A DNA stretch of 64,000 nt from Prostheceraeus crozeri (GCA_907163375.1 CAJQUW010003146.1:372001-436000); one strand, 5' to 3'. Numbered from the stretch's first letter, positions 1 through 10,065 are shown. The notes: generated from the sequence alone by a model not told the origin. Numbers and translations: made by a program.

Positions 1-1
1 A

Positions 2-1018
2 GAGGTGATCTTGAAAATGGGTGTCCCTACCCAAGATGATTTTGATCAATTGCCAGAAAATGATTTAATTATTCTCGATGATTTACAACAGGAATCTCAA
101 AACAATGAAACTGTGACGGGATTATTTTTAAGAGGATCTCATCATAAACGGTTTTTCGCAGTGCAAATCACACAGTATTTGTATGGTGATAAAGAACAAC
201 GTATTCGTAATGGCAATGTCCATTATTTGGTCGCGTTCAATAATCCGAGAAATCAACAACAATTGGCTCAATTCATGGGGAAAATGCTCCCAAAAGGCAA
301 TATGAGCGTCGTACATGATACTTTAACGACATTGGTTCAAAAGTATGGGAATTATGCCTACCTCTTTATTGATTTCACTACAAATTGTCCGTTTGAGTAC
401 CGATTTCGCACCAACTTATTTAATCCACCTATGATTGTGTTTAAGTTAAGCAAAAGACCCAATAAAACGAAAATGGACTTTAGTGAATTAGTGGTGGTTC
501 CCAAATCTGACATGAATGAACACACCGGTGGCAGACAGCAAATGGGCGGCGGTGGTGACAGTACCCAACTGATGTCGACCATGTTGCAACGTCAAGCGGA
601 AGATCAGAGGGTGAGAACCATGATGATGACTCCTCAACAAGCCCATCTTGACCGTATTGCACGAGAGATTGTGCGTCACCGTCCTACCGCCAATGATATC
701 GCTGCATGGAACGCCCGGTTGTATTTGTTCGATAAAGTTCGTCGCCAATTTTTCAATTTGGACGATGATCGTGGGAAGCGATTGGAAAAACCACTGCTCA
801 CGCACGCCGCAAAACCTCCGCTCACGCACACCGCAAAACCTCCGCTCACTCACGTCGCAGATCCACCCGTCCTCAAGCGATCTAAAGGGAAAGTCGTCAA
901 ACCTTCGGTTGTCACCTCTCCCAAGACGAAGCGTTCTCCCTTGAAATCATCCATCAATACTCGTTTAAGTAAAAAAGGAGTTCTTGAATTGGGATCCTAT
1001 GGCTCACCATTCAGGTAA
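2..1018 (+). CDS. Packaging ATPase, C-terminal part (FtsK/HerA A32-like)
   Basis: This is the C-terminal part of the genome-packaging ATPase that pumps DNA into the capsid in Polintons and adintoviruses. A hydrophobic strand ending in two acidic residues (LIILDD, about residues 20-26) is a good Walker B motif. It is followed by the family pattern of an arginine-containing loop and QITQYLYG. The Walker A loop must lie before base 1, so the gene is cut by the window edge. The tail is basic and low in complexity, with three copies of a nine-residue unit built on KPPLTH (about residues 263-290). The integrase frame begins 22 bases after the stop, suggesting co-expression. Confidence 0.82.
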   Translation, partial: EVILKMGVPTQDDFDQLPENDLIILDDLQQESQNNETVTGLFLRGSHHKRFFAVQITQYLYGDKEQRIRNGNVHYLVAFNNPRNQQQLAQFMGKMLPKGNMSVVHDTLTTLVQKYGNYAYLFIDFTTNCPFEYRFRTNLFNPPMIVFKLSKRPNKTKMDFSELVVVPKSDMNEHTGGRQQMGGGGDSTQLMSTMLQRQAEDQRVRTMMMTPQQAHLDRIAREIVRHRPTANDIAAWNARLYLFDKVRRQFFNLDDDRGKRLEKPLLTHAAKPPLTHTAKPPLTHVADPPVLKRSKGKVVKPSVVTSPKTKRSPLKSSINTRLSKKGVLELGSYGSPFR

Positions 1019-1039
1019 TGGCAACGGCAGCCGCGCCAA

Positions 1040-2293
1040 TTGCCTCCTCATTCTTATCGCGTATCTTTGGACGTTGTTGCGGCCAAGGCAACGCAGAAGA
1101 CAGCGCAGAGACACAGTACACCATCACGGCGAGCTTTAATTGTTGTTCCAACGGGAATACCGCCTATCTTCAACCCCCACGTCAATACCAAGCAGATTGT
1201 GTCGATGGAGGACGTGTTGCACAAGATTTATTACAATCCCAAACATCCCGCTGGCTACGGAAGCGTCAATGCACTTGCTGCTGCTTCACATTATTCAAAA
1301 ACAAAATTCAAACAATGGTTAATGCGTCAACCGACCTACACCCTTCACAAATCTCGATTGCATCGTATTAAGCCCTTGCACCCGTATCGTGTACGCGGTC
1401 CGCAAATTCAATTTCAAGCGGATATTGTCGATTATCAAAAGTATGCACAGCATAATCGTGGCTACAAGTATATTCTCATGGTCATGGACATCTTTACACG
1501 CAAAGCCTGGGCATTCCCTCTCAAGACCAAGAGTGCCAAAGAAGTGTCGGGGGTTTTAGAAGCCATTTTCGCAACCATTCCCACCCCGCAACGACTACAA
1601 ACGGATCAAGGCCGTGAATTTTATAACCGACCGGTGAAAGACGTCTTGGACAAGCACGCTATTGAATTGTTTTCCATCTACAGTCCCTATAAATGTGCTC
1701 ATGTCGAACGATTGAACCGTACTGTCAAGAATAAATTGGAACGTATCTTTACAGCCACCAATGACAAGAATTGGGTGGATTATATCGCAGATGTCATGTA
1801 TGCATACAATCACAGCACCCATTCATCCACAGGTTTCACCCCGATGGATGTGAATGCCTCCAATGCCGAGGAAGTGAAACGAAACAATGCGAAACGTCTC
1901 CGACAAAACTATAAAAAGTTTGCAGTCCCGGGGAAGACTATCCCTGTGGGAGCACGGGTACGTATTTCACGTGATAAAGGAACGTTTGGACGAGGGTATG
2001 AAGCGAATTGGTCGACGGAAGAGTTCATTGTCTCCAACATTCTCAAGAACCCTCATGGTACCAAAATGTACAAGATCAAAGACTTGAGTGGAGAAGAGAT
2101 CAAAGGATCCTTTTATGCTCTGGAATTACAAGTGATTCATCGGGAGGAAGAAGTCTATCAAGTGGACAAAGTGCTCAAGACCCGTCGTCGGAATGGACGA
2201 CCAGAATATTTTGTGCACTGGCAAGGTTATCCGGCCTCGATGAACTCATGGGTGACAGACTTAGAACCTCTAGGTAATGTACGCCGCTATTGA
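1040..2293 (+). CDS. Polinton integrase (RVE family) with C-terminal chromodomain
   Basis: This is a retroviral-type integrase that inserts the element into the genome with 6-bp target duplications. The catalytic core shows the D-D-E set: FQADIVD, then QTDQGREF, then VERLNR. An N-terminal helical region with the signature PTYTLHK precedes the core. The C-terminus carries a chromodomain (VYQVDKVL, then FVHWQGYP and SWV), which in other integrases guides insertion to particular chromatin. The frame opens at 1,040, but the start at 1,205 (MEDVLHKIYYN) matches the start of the element B integrase (MMSTAVKLREIYYN) better. The length of about 362-417 residues is normal for the family. Confidence 0.93.
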   Translation: MPPHSYRVSLDVVAAKATQKTAQRHSTPSRRALIVVPTGIPPIFNPHVNTKQIVSMEDVLHKIYYNPKHPAGYGSVNALAAASHYSKTKFKQWLMRQPTYTLHKSRLHRIKPLHPYRVRGPQIQFQADIVDYQKYAQHNRGYKYILMVMDIFTRKAWAFPLKTKSAKEVSGVLEAIFATIPTPQRLQTDQGREFYNRPVKDVLDKHAIELFSIYSPYKCAHVERLNRTVKNKLERIFTATNDKNWVDYIADVMYAYNHSTHSSTGFTPMDVNASNAEEVKRNNAKRLRQNYKKFAVPGKTIPVGARVRISRDKGTFGRGYEANWSTEEFIVSNILKNPHGTKMYKIKDLSGEEIKGSFYALELQVIHREEEVYQVDKVLKTRRRNGRPEYFVHWQGYPASMNSWVTDLEPLGNVRRY

Positions 2294-2329
2294 TTTGTAA
2301 TCATGTAGGAACTGCATGAGGAACAACAT

Positions 2330-4084
2330 GTGTACTTGTTGAGCAATACTCAACCCCATTTGTATGACAATAAAGCCAATCATTTCTTTACACGACTGGA
2401 AAATCCACTTTTTATTCCTAAAGGAGAAACATGGGAAGTAGGCTTGAAAGAGTTTGGGTATGTGAATAATGTGGATACGATTCCCGAAGATTGTTATATT
2501 ACCGTGGGGAAAATGGTGGATACGAAAGATTTGAAGGCCTATTTGCCTTATTATACGATGGAAGGGACCAATGTGGTCCGTCGTCACACCATTTTTGAAT
2601 CCGATGAGGAAGTGAAACGAGTCCCCATGATCACAGCGTTGGAATTATATACACGTCGTACCATTTCCAACATGATGACTGTCACGACACAGCCATCCTA
2701 CTTGTATTATGGATGCAATGGCATAGAGGAAGCAGATGTCTATGTGATTGACATTGTTCCATTTTCCCTGTTTCAAATCAAGGAATTCTCCGCCTTTCAT
2801 TACGTCCTTGTGTTTTCCCCTCATTTGGCGGCCCCACTCTTATTGGACAAATGTGTCTATCATTTATCGTTGAAGGATGTCGTTCGGATCCATACACGAC
2901 TCTCCATTCATCGAAAGGAATGTGACGTAAAGAAATATCGTGCCCATGACTATTCGTTCAGTGTGATTCCCTTACACCGCTGTCATTTTGCCAAACATGG
3001 GATTGAAAGGATGTTGGGAAATGAAATCTCAGTGCTCAATTTATTCAAACAATTAGAATGGATTGGTGTGGGGAAATTAGTGTTTCATTCATCCAGCAGT
3101 TTGTCCTTTCATGTAAAGCATGCTTCCAGTTATACATTGTCTGCGATGGATTATGGGATCCTCTCCGAATTGCAGAAAATAGCCACTGTTACCATGACTC
3201 CCCCAGTGACCTATAAGGATATACAACCCCTGAGTGATGATACGACACGTGCTATGTGGATGTGGACCGATACCTTTGTGAGCTCTCTCAAACGCAATGC
3301 AAAGGCACCTCCTATTCCCAGAGGGCATATAGGCCTGTTTCATAATCTTCGCACCCTTCTTCCTAAACTGAGAGCGTTGATGAAAGCTGTGAGAAGGTAT
3401 CAACGCACCTTTTTCCGATTGCAACATTTGGCCTCTAAAAAATGGATTGCTTTACCAACACGCACCATGAAAAATCAATTTATTTTCCCAGTGGAGTTTC
3501 TCAATCCACTCACTCCAAAAGAACGTGAAAAGGAGTATCCACATCTCAAGAAAAAACATTTGCCATCTGTAAACTCTGGCGCCTTAGACGTCACCGTCAT
3601 AGTCGCTGCATCAAACTCTGTGTCATGGTTCAGAAAGCGTATTGATCAATTGTATGACAAGATTGATACACAGTTACACAAGATCGATCCTACCCTCCAT
3701 ATAGCCGATGCTCCTGATTTAGTCACCACCCGTTTCTTGCCTACCTATATCAACACACTGAATGCAAAGTACCGCAACATGATGCGACACCTACGTCAAC
3801 ACAAGATGGAAGGTGTTTTAGTCTCTAAACGATTCGGAGCCAAGAAGCGATTGTTTGATACTGTCTTATTGAAAAATTTTCGACAATCGATTCAAAAGGA
3901 ACAAGGTACAAAACGGCCCATCATTCATCATTTAGTTCATTCTCATCCTAAAGATGGGAAAGAAAATGTATTGGCCAGTGGTGCGGATATGCAGCATGAA
4001 ACGGGACAACATGCACTTCCCTTCACACCTACGGAAAAGTATCATATCTACAACACGTATAATGAATGTATTTGCCTATCATAG
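2330..4084 (+). CDS. Penton-like minor capsid protein, N-terminal-type (large)
   Basis: The first 60 or so residues share a signature with the third gene of this cluster and with the element B penton: LLSN, then a conserved N..NHF, then W..G. In Polinton and adintovirus penton (PX-type) proteins this opens the chain. The remaining 500 residues have no motif I can name. The frame given here starts on GTG; comparison with the gene at 6,237 suggests initiation slightly upstream. The next gene has the family C-terminus but not this N-terminus, so the two may be separate subunits or two parts of one large penton gene. Confidence 0.55.
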   Translation: MYLLSNTQPHLYDNKANHFFTRLENPLFIPKGETWEVGLKEFGYVNNVDTIPEDCYITVGKMVDTKDLKAYLPYYTMEGTNVVRRHTIFESDEEVKRVPMITALELYTRRTISNMMTVTTQPSYLYYGCNGIEEADVYVIDIVPFSLFQIKEFSAFHYVLVFSPHLAAPLLLDKCVYHLSLKDVVRIHTRLSIHRKECDVKKYRAHDYSFSVIPLHRCHFAKHGIERMLGNEISVLNLFKQLEWIGVGKLVFHSSSSLSFHVKHASSYTLSAMDYGILSELQKIATVTMTPPVTYKDIQPLSDDTTRAMWMWTDTFVSSLKRNAKAPPIPRGHIGLFHNLRTLLPKLRALMKAVRRYQRTFFRLQHLASKKWIALPTRTMKNQFIFPVEFLNPLTPKEREKEYPHLKKKHLPSVNSGALDVTVIVAASNSVSWFRKRIDQLYDKIDTQLHKIDPTLHIADAPDLVTTRFLPTYINTLNAKYRNMMRHLRQHKMEGVLVSKRFGAKKRLFDTVLLKNFRQSIQKEQGTKRPIIHHLVHSHPKDGKENVLASGADMQHETGQHALPFTPTEKYHIYNTYNECICLS

Positions 4085-4169
4085 TTTGGTGGATTTGATT
4101 GAGTTGTATGGGAATATTCTCCATGATTTTGAAGTGAAACAGGAACGGTTGGCAACGTGAAGAAGGAGG

Positions 4170-6212
4170 GTGAAAGAATTCAAACCCACTGCAGGAACTG
4201 ACAATCTTGACGAGATCGTTCGTGAACGAGATAGGGTGAATGCAGAAGTGACTGTGTTGACATCGGATCTTTGTCAATTCATCAAGGAGAACAAACTGTT
4301 ATTTTATGTGTCTAAACCTGAATCGTTTTATTACAAGAATTTAGAGAGTGATAAGACGTGGAGATCTATCGTCCCCACAGGTTATTATTCGTTGGAAACC
4401 TATTTGAATACCATCTTCCCCACCCCCATGACATGGACCATTACATCCATGTCCTATCATTATGAACTGACCATCGATTGCATGGACGATATGGAAATGA
4501 AGATGGATCGGCAATCTAAAGCCTATGAGATTTTCAAAGGAGAACAAGTGGCTACCTACGTGTGGGACGAATGGATCTTGGAATTCCCCCTCAGCACGAT
4601 TCATGTTCCCTCCTTTATCCTTCAGAAACAAACCATGGAATTGGACACTCTCTTTGAAAAGAAGAGTGTCCCCTATGCATTGAGTGGGACCCATGTCTTG
4701 CTTCGAAACGGAAAACCGACACAACAGTATAAGACCGAGGATAAGAAGCATCCCAATATTCTCAACATCAAACATGGTGACTATTTTGAGATTTTTCATA
4801 CCCTATCTCATCTCCCTAGTCCATTTCGATTCAATTTACCCACGAAATATTATACCCTCCAATCCTTTGTGCAAGCTTTCAATCAAGCCATCCCCCTGCC
4901 TGATATGGTGTGGGTGACGTATACAACAGTGGGCGTCTTTCACGTGCTTCACTTTAAAATCGCGGAAGGGTATGGGTTGAAAATCAATCCCCCACAACTC
5001 TGGCAACACATGTTGAATCATAGTCATGAATATGGTATGTTCACCTATCATGAACAAACCTGTATACACTCGGAAACGCCGGAACATTGTTCTGCAAGTT
5101 ACCGTCGGTATCAACAACGTCCAAAACATGTCACCCATGGGATGACATTACACATCTATGGTTTACCGGAATATACCTTTGATTATGCCAAAGGATGGAA
5201 CCACACCCTCGACACCCTCTTCCCATGGAAAGGGAAGGAATTGGATCGCTTGTTTCAGAAATCCTATTTCCCTTATGCTTACGAATCGAAAGAGCTGTTG
5301 GCCAATACGTGTTTACAATCCTACTTGTTTGGAGATAAACTCTCTGATAAGACATTGTATTCACCCGCTGTCGCGTATCAAGAAGGATCCACCCTGAAAG
5401 TCTGCAAAGATAGATTGACTTCCTTTATTGGATGGTTCAGTGAGGATATGCAAAAGCTCATAACGACCATGATGGAACGCTGGCAAGAAAACATGTTTTA
5501 TCTAGTGGATGGTATGGTGTTGGGAGTGGATGTGGGAAAACAAGATATTCAATCGGTGATGGTGAATACACATCCCACACCTCGCCCTTTTCTTCATCTC
5601 TATAGCAAGACCATGAAACCGTTGCACATCTATGACCACATGATTCGGCAAGGTTACATCAACCCCACCCTGGACATTTCTACCTCGTTTCATCGTGTCC
5701 GCATTCCCAAAGGGAGTTATACCTTGGAAGGACTCTTTTCCAAACTCCAGGTGAATTTACAGGCGTGGACGGATGTATCCCTCTCTCTCTCGAAAGATCA
5801 TTATTTGACGGTGAAAACCGCGGAACATGCCTTTATTGATTTTGGAGAAGCGTTGAGTTATCGTATAGGTCTACCCCAATCTTATTATGGACCCAATACA
5901 CAGATGACAATACTCTCTTCCCTCAGCATGACTCCCAATTCCTTCAACATTATCGTCTATTGTAATATTGTGGCGGAAAGTATTGTGGGAGGACAACGTG
6001 AACAAATCTTGAAAATTCATCCCATTGAAGAGAAACAACGTTTGGGGGAAATGGTGTCGTATGAAGTGTCCAATATTGATTATTACCCCATTTTTACATC
6101 CGCTATTGATGAGATTGAAATTCAGTTGCGTGGTGATGATGGTGAATTTATTCCGATTCATGAAGGACGATCCTATTTCAAACTCCATCTCCGCCGTAAG
6201 GAGACTAGGTAA
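4170..6212 (+). CDS. Penton-like minor capsid protein, repeat-rich with family C-terminus
   Basis: The C-terminus has the hallmark of Polinton/adintovirus penton-like proteins: EIEIQLRGDDGEFIP, then an LHLRR ending, matching the genes at 6,237 ([13 protein letters not shown]) and in element B (DISIHDDTGELVP). Several loosely repeated units contain a P-x-G/K-x-Y-S/T-L pattern followed by a helix (VPTGYYSLETY, LPTKYYTLQSF, IPKGSYTLEGL). This suggests repeated folding units, perhaps a multi-domain vertex or fibre protein. At 680 residues it is much larger than usual. Initiation is unclear, as the frame opens on GTG. It lies between the N-terminal-type gene and the compact penton gene on the same strand. 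Confidence 0.55.
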   Translation: MKEFKPTAGTDNLDEIVRERDRVNAEVTVLTSDLCQFIKENKLLFYVSKPESFYYKNLESDKTWRSIVPTGYYSLETYLNTIFPTPMTWTITSMSYHYELTIDCMDDMEMKMDRQSKAYEIFKGEQVATYVWDEWILEFPLSTIHVPSFILQKQTMELDTLFEKKSVPYALSGTHVLLRNGKPTQQYKTEDKKHPNILNIKHGDYFEIFHTLSHLPSPFRFNLPTKYYTLQSFVQAFNQAIPLPDMVWVTYTTVGVFHVLHFKIAEGYGLKINPPQLWQHMLNHSHEYGMFTYHEQTCIHSETPEHCSASYRRYQQRPKHVTHGMTLHIYGLPEYTFDYAKGWNHTLDTLFPWKGKELDRLFQKSYFPYAYESKELLANTCLQSYLFGDKLSDKTLYSPAVAYQEGSTLKVCKDRLTSFIGWFSEDMQKLITTMMERWQENMFYLVDGMVLGVDVGKQDIQSVMVNTHPTPRPFLHLYSKTMKPLHIYDHMIRQGYINPTLDISTSFHRVRIPKGSYTLEGLFSKLQVNLQAWTDVSLSLSKDHYLTVKTAEHAFIDFGEALSYRIGLPQSYYGPNTQMTILSSLSMTPNSFNIIVYCNIVAESIVGGQREQILKIHPIEEKQRLGEMVSYEVSNIDYYPIFTSAIDEIEIQLRGDDGEFIPIHEGRSYFKLHLRRKETR

Positions 6213-6236
6213 TTATGGACAGAGTGACACTCAACC

Positions 6237-7145
6237 ATGCATGAGGAAACGATTCACTTGTTGAGTAATGCTCAGCCCAATTTGTTTCCTGAAAATAGAG
6301 CCAATCATTTCAAAAATCGCTTGGTTCCTTCCATCCCCATAGTCCATGGGGATCAATGGGAAGCCGGTATCTCCGTCGTCAATTTCATCAATACCCTTCA
6401 GACAATACCCGTGGATGTCAGCTTTAGTGTGGGGACATTGAAGGATCATCCTGAGACGATTTCGACCGTCTATACGTCCTCTATCATGTCCATCAAAACG
6501 GATTCACCGCGAGGAGAGCAAGGCAAGCAAGGCAAGCAAGGCAAACAGGGTGAGCAAGGCAAACAAGACAAACAAGATAAACAAGACAAACAAGGCAAAC
6601 AGGGAGAACAAGGCATGTTTACGCGTTTCAACATTCCACGCGGTATTTATTCGGAGAAGACGTTGATGCAGTGTTTGAATCAGAATCGACAGCATGGTCA
6701 CAATTTCCACTTTTCTATCACTACATTGGCGTCTCATGTCCATGTTGTCTCAGTAGTCGTACCCCCACACTACAGTATGAAACTCCATCCTTTGCTCAAA
6801 GACATTCTTGGGTTTAAAACAGACTTACTCACTTCCTCACAGCAAGCGACTGCCCCTTTGAATTTGAATGCCTTCACCTACAATATTCTCCTGTATTGTA
6901 ATATTGTAGGCTATCATTATGTAGGGGGTATGAAAACAAACTGTATGTGTGTGATTCCCTACACGGGGAAAGATTATGGAGACAGTATTCATCATGAATT
7001 CCAGAATGTCACCTATCTCCCTGTGAAAAGTCAACATGTGCAAGATATTGAAATCAAACTCATGTCGGATGACGGTCATCCCATCCCTATGACAGGCGGA
7101 CGGTCCTATGTAAAAATGCATCTTCGACGTCGCGCAATTAAGTAA
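6237..7145 (+). CDS. Compact penton-like minor capsid protein with collagen-like insert
   Basis: This 302-residue protein has both family ends: the N-terminal [10 protein letters not shown] signature and the C-terminal [13 protein letters not shown] followed by LHLRRR. It is therefore the best candidate for the true penton base (PX-type) of element A. Between the two is a hydrophilic tract of about 34 residues made of G-x-Q and D-K-Q triplets (residues 93-126), followed by the usual [11 protein letters not shown] unit. It starts on ATG 25 bases after the previous stop. The collagen-like tract is absent from the element B homologue and probably forms a flexible or trimeric surface projection. 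Confidence 0.7.
   Translation: MHEETIHLLSNAQPNLFPENRANHFKNRLVPSIPIVHGDQWEAGISVVNFINTLQTIPVDVSFSVGTLKDHPETISTVYTSSIMSIKTDSPRGEQGKQGKQGKQGEQGKQDKQDKQDKQGKQGEQGMFTRFNIPRGIYSEKTLMQCLNQNRQHGHNFHFSITTLASHVHVVSVVVPPHYSMKLHPLLKDILGFKTDLLTSSQQATAPLNLNAFTYNILLYCNIVGYHYVGGMKTNCMCVIPYTGKDYGDSIHHEFQNVTYLPVKSQHVQDIEIKLMSDDGHPIPMTGGRSYVKMHLRRRAIK
6513..6614 (+). repeat. Collagen-like triplet repeat (G-x-Q / D-K-Q) inside penton-like gene
   Basis: Thirty-four codons read as triplets of the type GEQ, GKQ or DKQ, with nearly identical underlying nucleotides (ggcaagcaa variants), so slippage expansion is likely. Glycine at every third position is kept except in a central DKQ run. Collagen-like tracts are known in capsid and fibre proteins of phages and large DNA viruses. 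Confidence 0.85.
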
Positions 7146-7174
7146 TTGTCTTTTCCCAAGCACATCAAGACACG

Positions 7175-7801
7175 ATGACGAATCTCTTTTTAATCCGTAA
7201 CAGAACATATTCCTCTGGACGATTGTTTGGAAGAGGTTTATTTATGCAACGAGGTGGATGGAATAAAGTGATTGGACAGAAAACACGCATGATTAGACCT
7301 CGTGTCAAGAAACCATCCATCCGTCTGCCCAAATCACTCAAAAAGAGTGTTCCCAGAAAACCATCTCGAAAAACAAATCGAAAACCCTCTCGAAAACCCT
7401 CTCGAAAAGCATCGCGAAAACCTTCGCAAAAGGGACTTGTACATACGGTACAGAAAACATTGGGAAAATCGTTACGTTCGACGGAGTTTCTCAATTCTGC
7501 GAAACAAGCTGTCACGGATGCTGCCAGCTCTACCGCACAAGAAGGAGTTGATCGTCTCAAAAAGGGTGTGAAAGCACTCGCCAAACGCACTTTACAGACT
7601 GCTCCCGAACGTGTTGTAGAAGCTATTCAAAATAAAGTGAGTCGGAAACGCGTCTTCACGGATGAAGAAGGAGATCGGGTGGAAGCACCTGTTCCTAAAC
7701 GTCGTCGTGGTCATGTGGCCATTGCCCATCATACGAAATGGGGGAAAGAAAGTTTGATGGGGCGTTATCGCGGAGGTGCTAAACAACGCATGCTCTTTTA
7801 A
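7175..7801 (+). CDS. Basic core/pX-like virion protein
   Basis: This is a very basic 208-residue protein with an arginine/lysine/serine-rich repeat region (repeats of RKPSRK, about residues 62-88) and a glycine-rich start (SSGRLFGRG). The middle segment contains an amphipathic helix (about residues 100-150), and KRRRG lies near the C-terminus. Position between penton and major capsid genes and composition match the DNA-condensing or membrane-active core protein of Polintons and adintoviruses (compare adenovirus pVII/pX). The element B counterpart at 60,690-61,172 lies in the same place. Sequence similarity between the two is weak, so the assignment rests mainly on composition and position. 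Confidence 0.65.
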   Translation: MTNLFLIRNRTYSSGRLFGRGLFMQRGGWNKVIGQKTRMIRPRVKKPSIRLPKSLKKSVPRKPSRKTNRKPSRKPSRKASRKPSQKGLVHTVQKTLGKSLRSTEFLNSAKQAVTDAASSTAQEGVDRLKKGVKALAKRTLQTAPERVVEAIQNKVSRKRVFTDEEGDRVEAPVPKRRRGHVAIAHHTKWGKESLMGRYRGGAKQRMLF

Positions 7802-7837
7802 GAACTAAGCAATCTTAGGACATCAGTCCCATCAAGC

Positions 7838-9205
7838 ATGGCGGAAACCCCTGCATTATTGGATGCGCGTTACGATGTATTCCAAAGTGATAAAGTCGAT
7901 GTCTCGAGTACTTCTCAGCATACGAGCGTTCTGACGCCAGTCAATGGATTGGAAAATCCCGTTACCATTCAATTCACGGTCCCTCGACTAGCCATTCATT
8001 GGACGGATGTATGCAATGCCTATTTTCGCGTGGAAGTACAACTCATGAAACATGATTCGGCTAAAGGAGCAGACGTGCCATGTGAGTCGTCAGACAAGGC
8101 AATTATTATCAACAATACGGCCCACTCCCTCTTTTCCGACATTACTATCCGCTTGAATGAACGCACCATTGAAGGAGGCAATGACTTGTATTATTTGAGA
8201 GCTTACCTTAGCAATCTTTTACAATATACCAATGATGTGAAGAATACACACATGGTCACACAAGGATTTACTGTTCCTCAAGTGATGTATGACACGGAGT
8301 ATGATGCAGCGAGTAAGACGATAAAGACAAAGGCGGTAGAGTTTACAGATAAAGAGAATGCACTTAATCAAGCCATTCTCAAACAATGGTCAGACCACAA
8401 ATTTAAACGTACCTTTGACTTTCCCCTGAAATGTAATTTGTTCCAACAAGTGATTGCTCTGCCCCCAGGCATGCAACTGGATCTCATTTTCACCTTGAAT
8501 AAACCGGAATATGCCATTTATGATATGGCACATGCTGCAGGGACGACCTCTACAAAGTACAGGTTCAAAATCACCTCTTTCCAATTGTATATGCCCATGC
8601 TCACACCGAATGCAGAACTGCAATTGAAAACTGCGAATCGACGCAAGACAGAAGCCATTTATTATCGCTACAATGGCATGACCGTCCAACGACAAACGAT
8701 TGAAAGTGGAGTACAAAAGAAGACGTTTTCCAATGTGGCCGCTCTATTGAGTCCTAAACTCATCTTTTTCGCGGTTGTTCCCAGTAACTCTTGGTTTGAT
8801 CCAGGAAGTCGTAAACTCTATTTTGAAAGGCATGGACTCTCTCAAGTCACCATGACCACCAATGGAGCCATCATGACAGGAGGCACCATCAATTGCAAAG
8901 ATGACGTGATTGCCTACAGTCAATTCAATCGTGCGATTCAAGTCTATAACACGAATGAATCATGTGGTATTGATTTGGAGAGTTTTACCAAATACTGTTA
9001 CTTTATCGCCTTTGACTGTACCTTGGATAAACAAATCGATAGTGTTCAACCCACCAATACACGTCAATATGGACTGGAATTGCAATTTGAGAATACGACC
9101 CGGCAAAATATGGATTTATTAATGTTTGTCATTCATGACGAACAATTCTCCGTCACACCTGAGAATGCTGTCATCTCCAGTGCGTATATCCCTCCCGCTA
9201 TTTAA
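7838..9205 (+). CDS. Major capsid protein (double jelly-roll, hexon-like)
   Basis: This is the capsomer-forming major capsid protein (PY-type) of Polintons. It aligns with the element B protein around SLFSDITIRLN followed by EGG and a tyrosine-rich stretch (B: SLFSDVYLILN, then IEGG), the conserved first-barrel region. The order of strands and loops over 455 residues fits the 400-600 residues usual for the family. It starts on ATG, 36 bases after the core gene. No TATA box is visible before it, so it is probably read from a longer late transcript or from a promoter type I cannot recognise. Confidence 0.85.
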   Translation: MAETPALLDARYDVFQSDKVDVSSTSQHTSVLTPVNGLENPVTIQFTVPRLAIHWTDVCNAYFRVEVQLMKHDSAKGADVPCESSDKAIIINNTAHSLFSDITIRLNERTIEGGNDLYYLRAYLSNLLQYTNDVKNTHMVTQGFTVPQVMYDTEYDAASKTIKTKAVEFTDKENALNQAILKQWSDHKFKRTFDFPLKCNLFQQVIALPPGMQLDLIFTLNKPEYAIYDMAHAAGTTSTKYRFKITSFQLYMPMLTPNAELQLKTANRRKTEAIYYRYNGMTVQRQTIESGVQKKTFSNVAALLSPKLIFFAVVPSNSWFDPGSRKLYFERHGLSQVTMTTNGAIMTGGTINCKDDVIAYSQFNRAIQVYNTNESCGIDLESFTKYCYFIAFDCTLDKQIDSVQPTNTRQYGLELQFENTTRQNMDLLMFVIHDEQFSVTPENAVISSAYIPPAI

Positions 9206-9324
9206 GCGTTGGCGCGCATGGACATTCTCATGAGATATGGTGAAGGAGCCCGAGAATCACGTTCCTCCTATCGCTTGGACATCTCTTTATCAACATCGTC
9301 TCATTAAAGCTCAGTGTTGGTTGA

Positions 9325-9957
9325 ATGGGAGACTGGTTAAGCAACACGGAAATCGAAGGAATCATGCAGGGTATGAATCAATTACAAGAGAAACATTTAC
9401 TCAATGCCTGCATGTGCGAAGATGATTTTCTCTGTGCTATTCAGTGTAGTTGTCAAACGTTTGCTCATCGCCTCCTCCAATCTTCTTACGTTCCCTTCCA
9501 AGGTGTGTTTCCTGCTGATCTACTTCCTGCTCATTCCCCGGAATCAAAGACACTTATTGTCAATAGTGATCGCTCTCATCAACCTGGCAAGCATTGGTTG
9601 GCCTTTTATCAAAATGCGGATCAACGCGTGTGCGAATTCTTTGACTCTTATGGACTCACTCCATCTCACTATCCACATGTTACCGAATGGTTATCGACAA
9701 CACCTTATCCTCTAAACTATCGTCGCCCTCTGCGTATACAAGGACCTAAAGCCTATTGTGGTGCTTACTGTATTTACTTTTTAAACCAACGCCCTTTTAA
9801 CACGTCTATGGAAAAAACACTGACCTTCTTTCGAACATTGGATGCTTACGAGAAAGATCAAGAACTCATTCAAACCTACTTGTCCTTCAATGATAAAATT
9901 GTCTATTCCTATTTGTATTCTACATTATCCCATGTTTTGAAGTCAATAAAGAAATGA
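9325..9957 (+). CDS. Adenovirus-type cysteine protease (maturation protease)
   Basis: This is a virion-maturation protease of the adenovirus C5 class. The catalytic pattern is visible: histidine in QPGKHWLAF, an acidic partner region EFFDSYG, and glutamine and cysteine in IQGPKAYCGAYC. The order H, D/E, Q, C matches adenain and the element B protease (LPGKHW, YFDSL, LMCGGY). The length of 210 residues is typical. It lies immediately after the major capsid gene, as in many Polintons, and its last codons overlap a polyadenylation signal. Confidence 0.92.
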   Translation: MGDWLSNTEIEGIMQGMNQLQEKHLLNACMCEDDFLCAIQCSCQTFAHRLLQSSYVPFQGVFPADLLPAHSPESKTLIVNSDRSHQPGKHWLAFYQNADQRVCEFFDSYGLTPSHYPHVTEWLSTTPYPLNYRRPLRIQGPKAYCGAYCIYFLNQRPFNTSMEKTLTFFRTLDAYEKDQELIQTYLSFNDKIVYSYLYSTLSHVLKSIKK

Positions 9958-9983
9958 ATCATGTCAATGATTGTATTTTTATT
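9945..9983. terminator. Convergent polyadenylation signals of element A
   Basis: AATAAA on the plus strand (9,945-9,950) ends the late genes. The reverse complement of AATAAA at 9,978-9,983 serves the minus-strand polymerase and RING transcripts. A small AATCAT/ATGATT hairpin lies between them. This is a very compact convergent terminator. Confidence 0.6.
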
Positions 9984-10065
9984 TCAGACAGAGGTTAAGG
10001 TTTTGTACAAGGTTCAGTCACTCGTGATAGCACACTATACACTATACACAGAGCTTTTCCATACA

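Noticed and set aside
1014-7146. AGGTAAT/AAGTAAT strings at the ends of several element A genes as splice donors
   Set aside because: The TAA in each is the stop codon of an intact frame and no matching acceptors or downstream exon structure are evident; likely coincidence of Arg/Lys plus stop.
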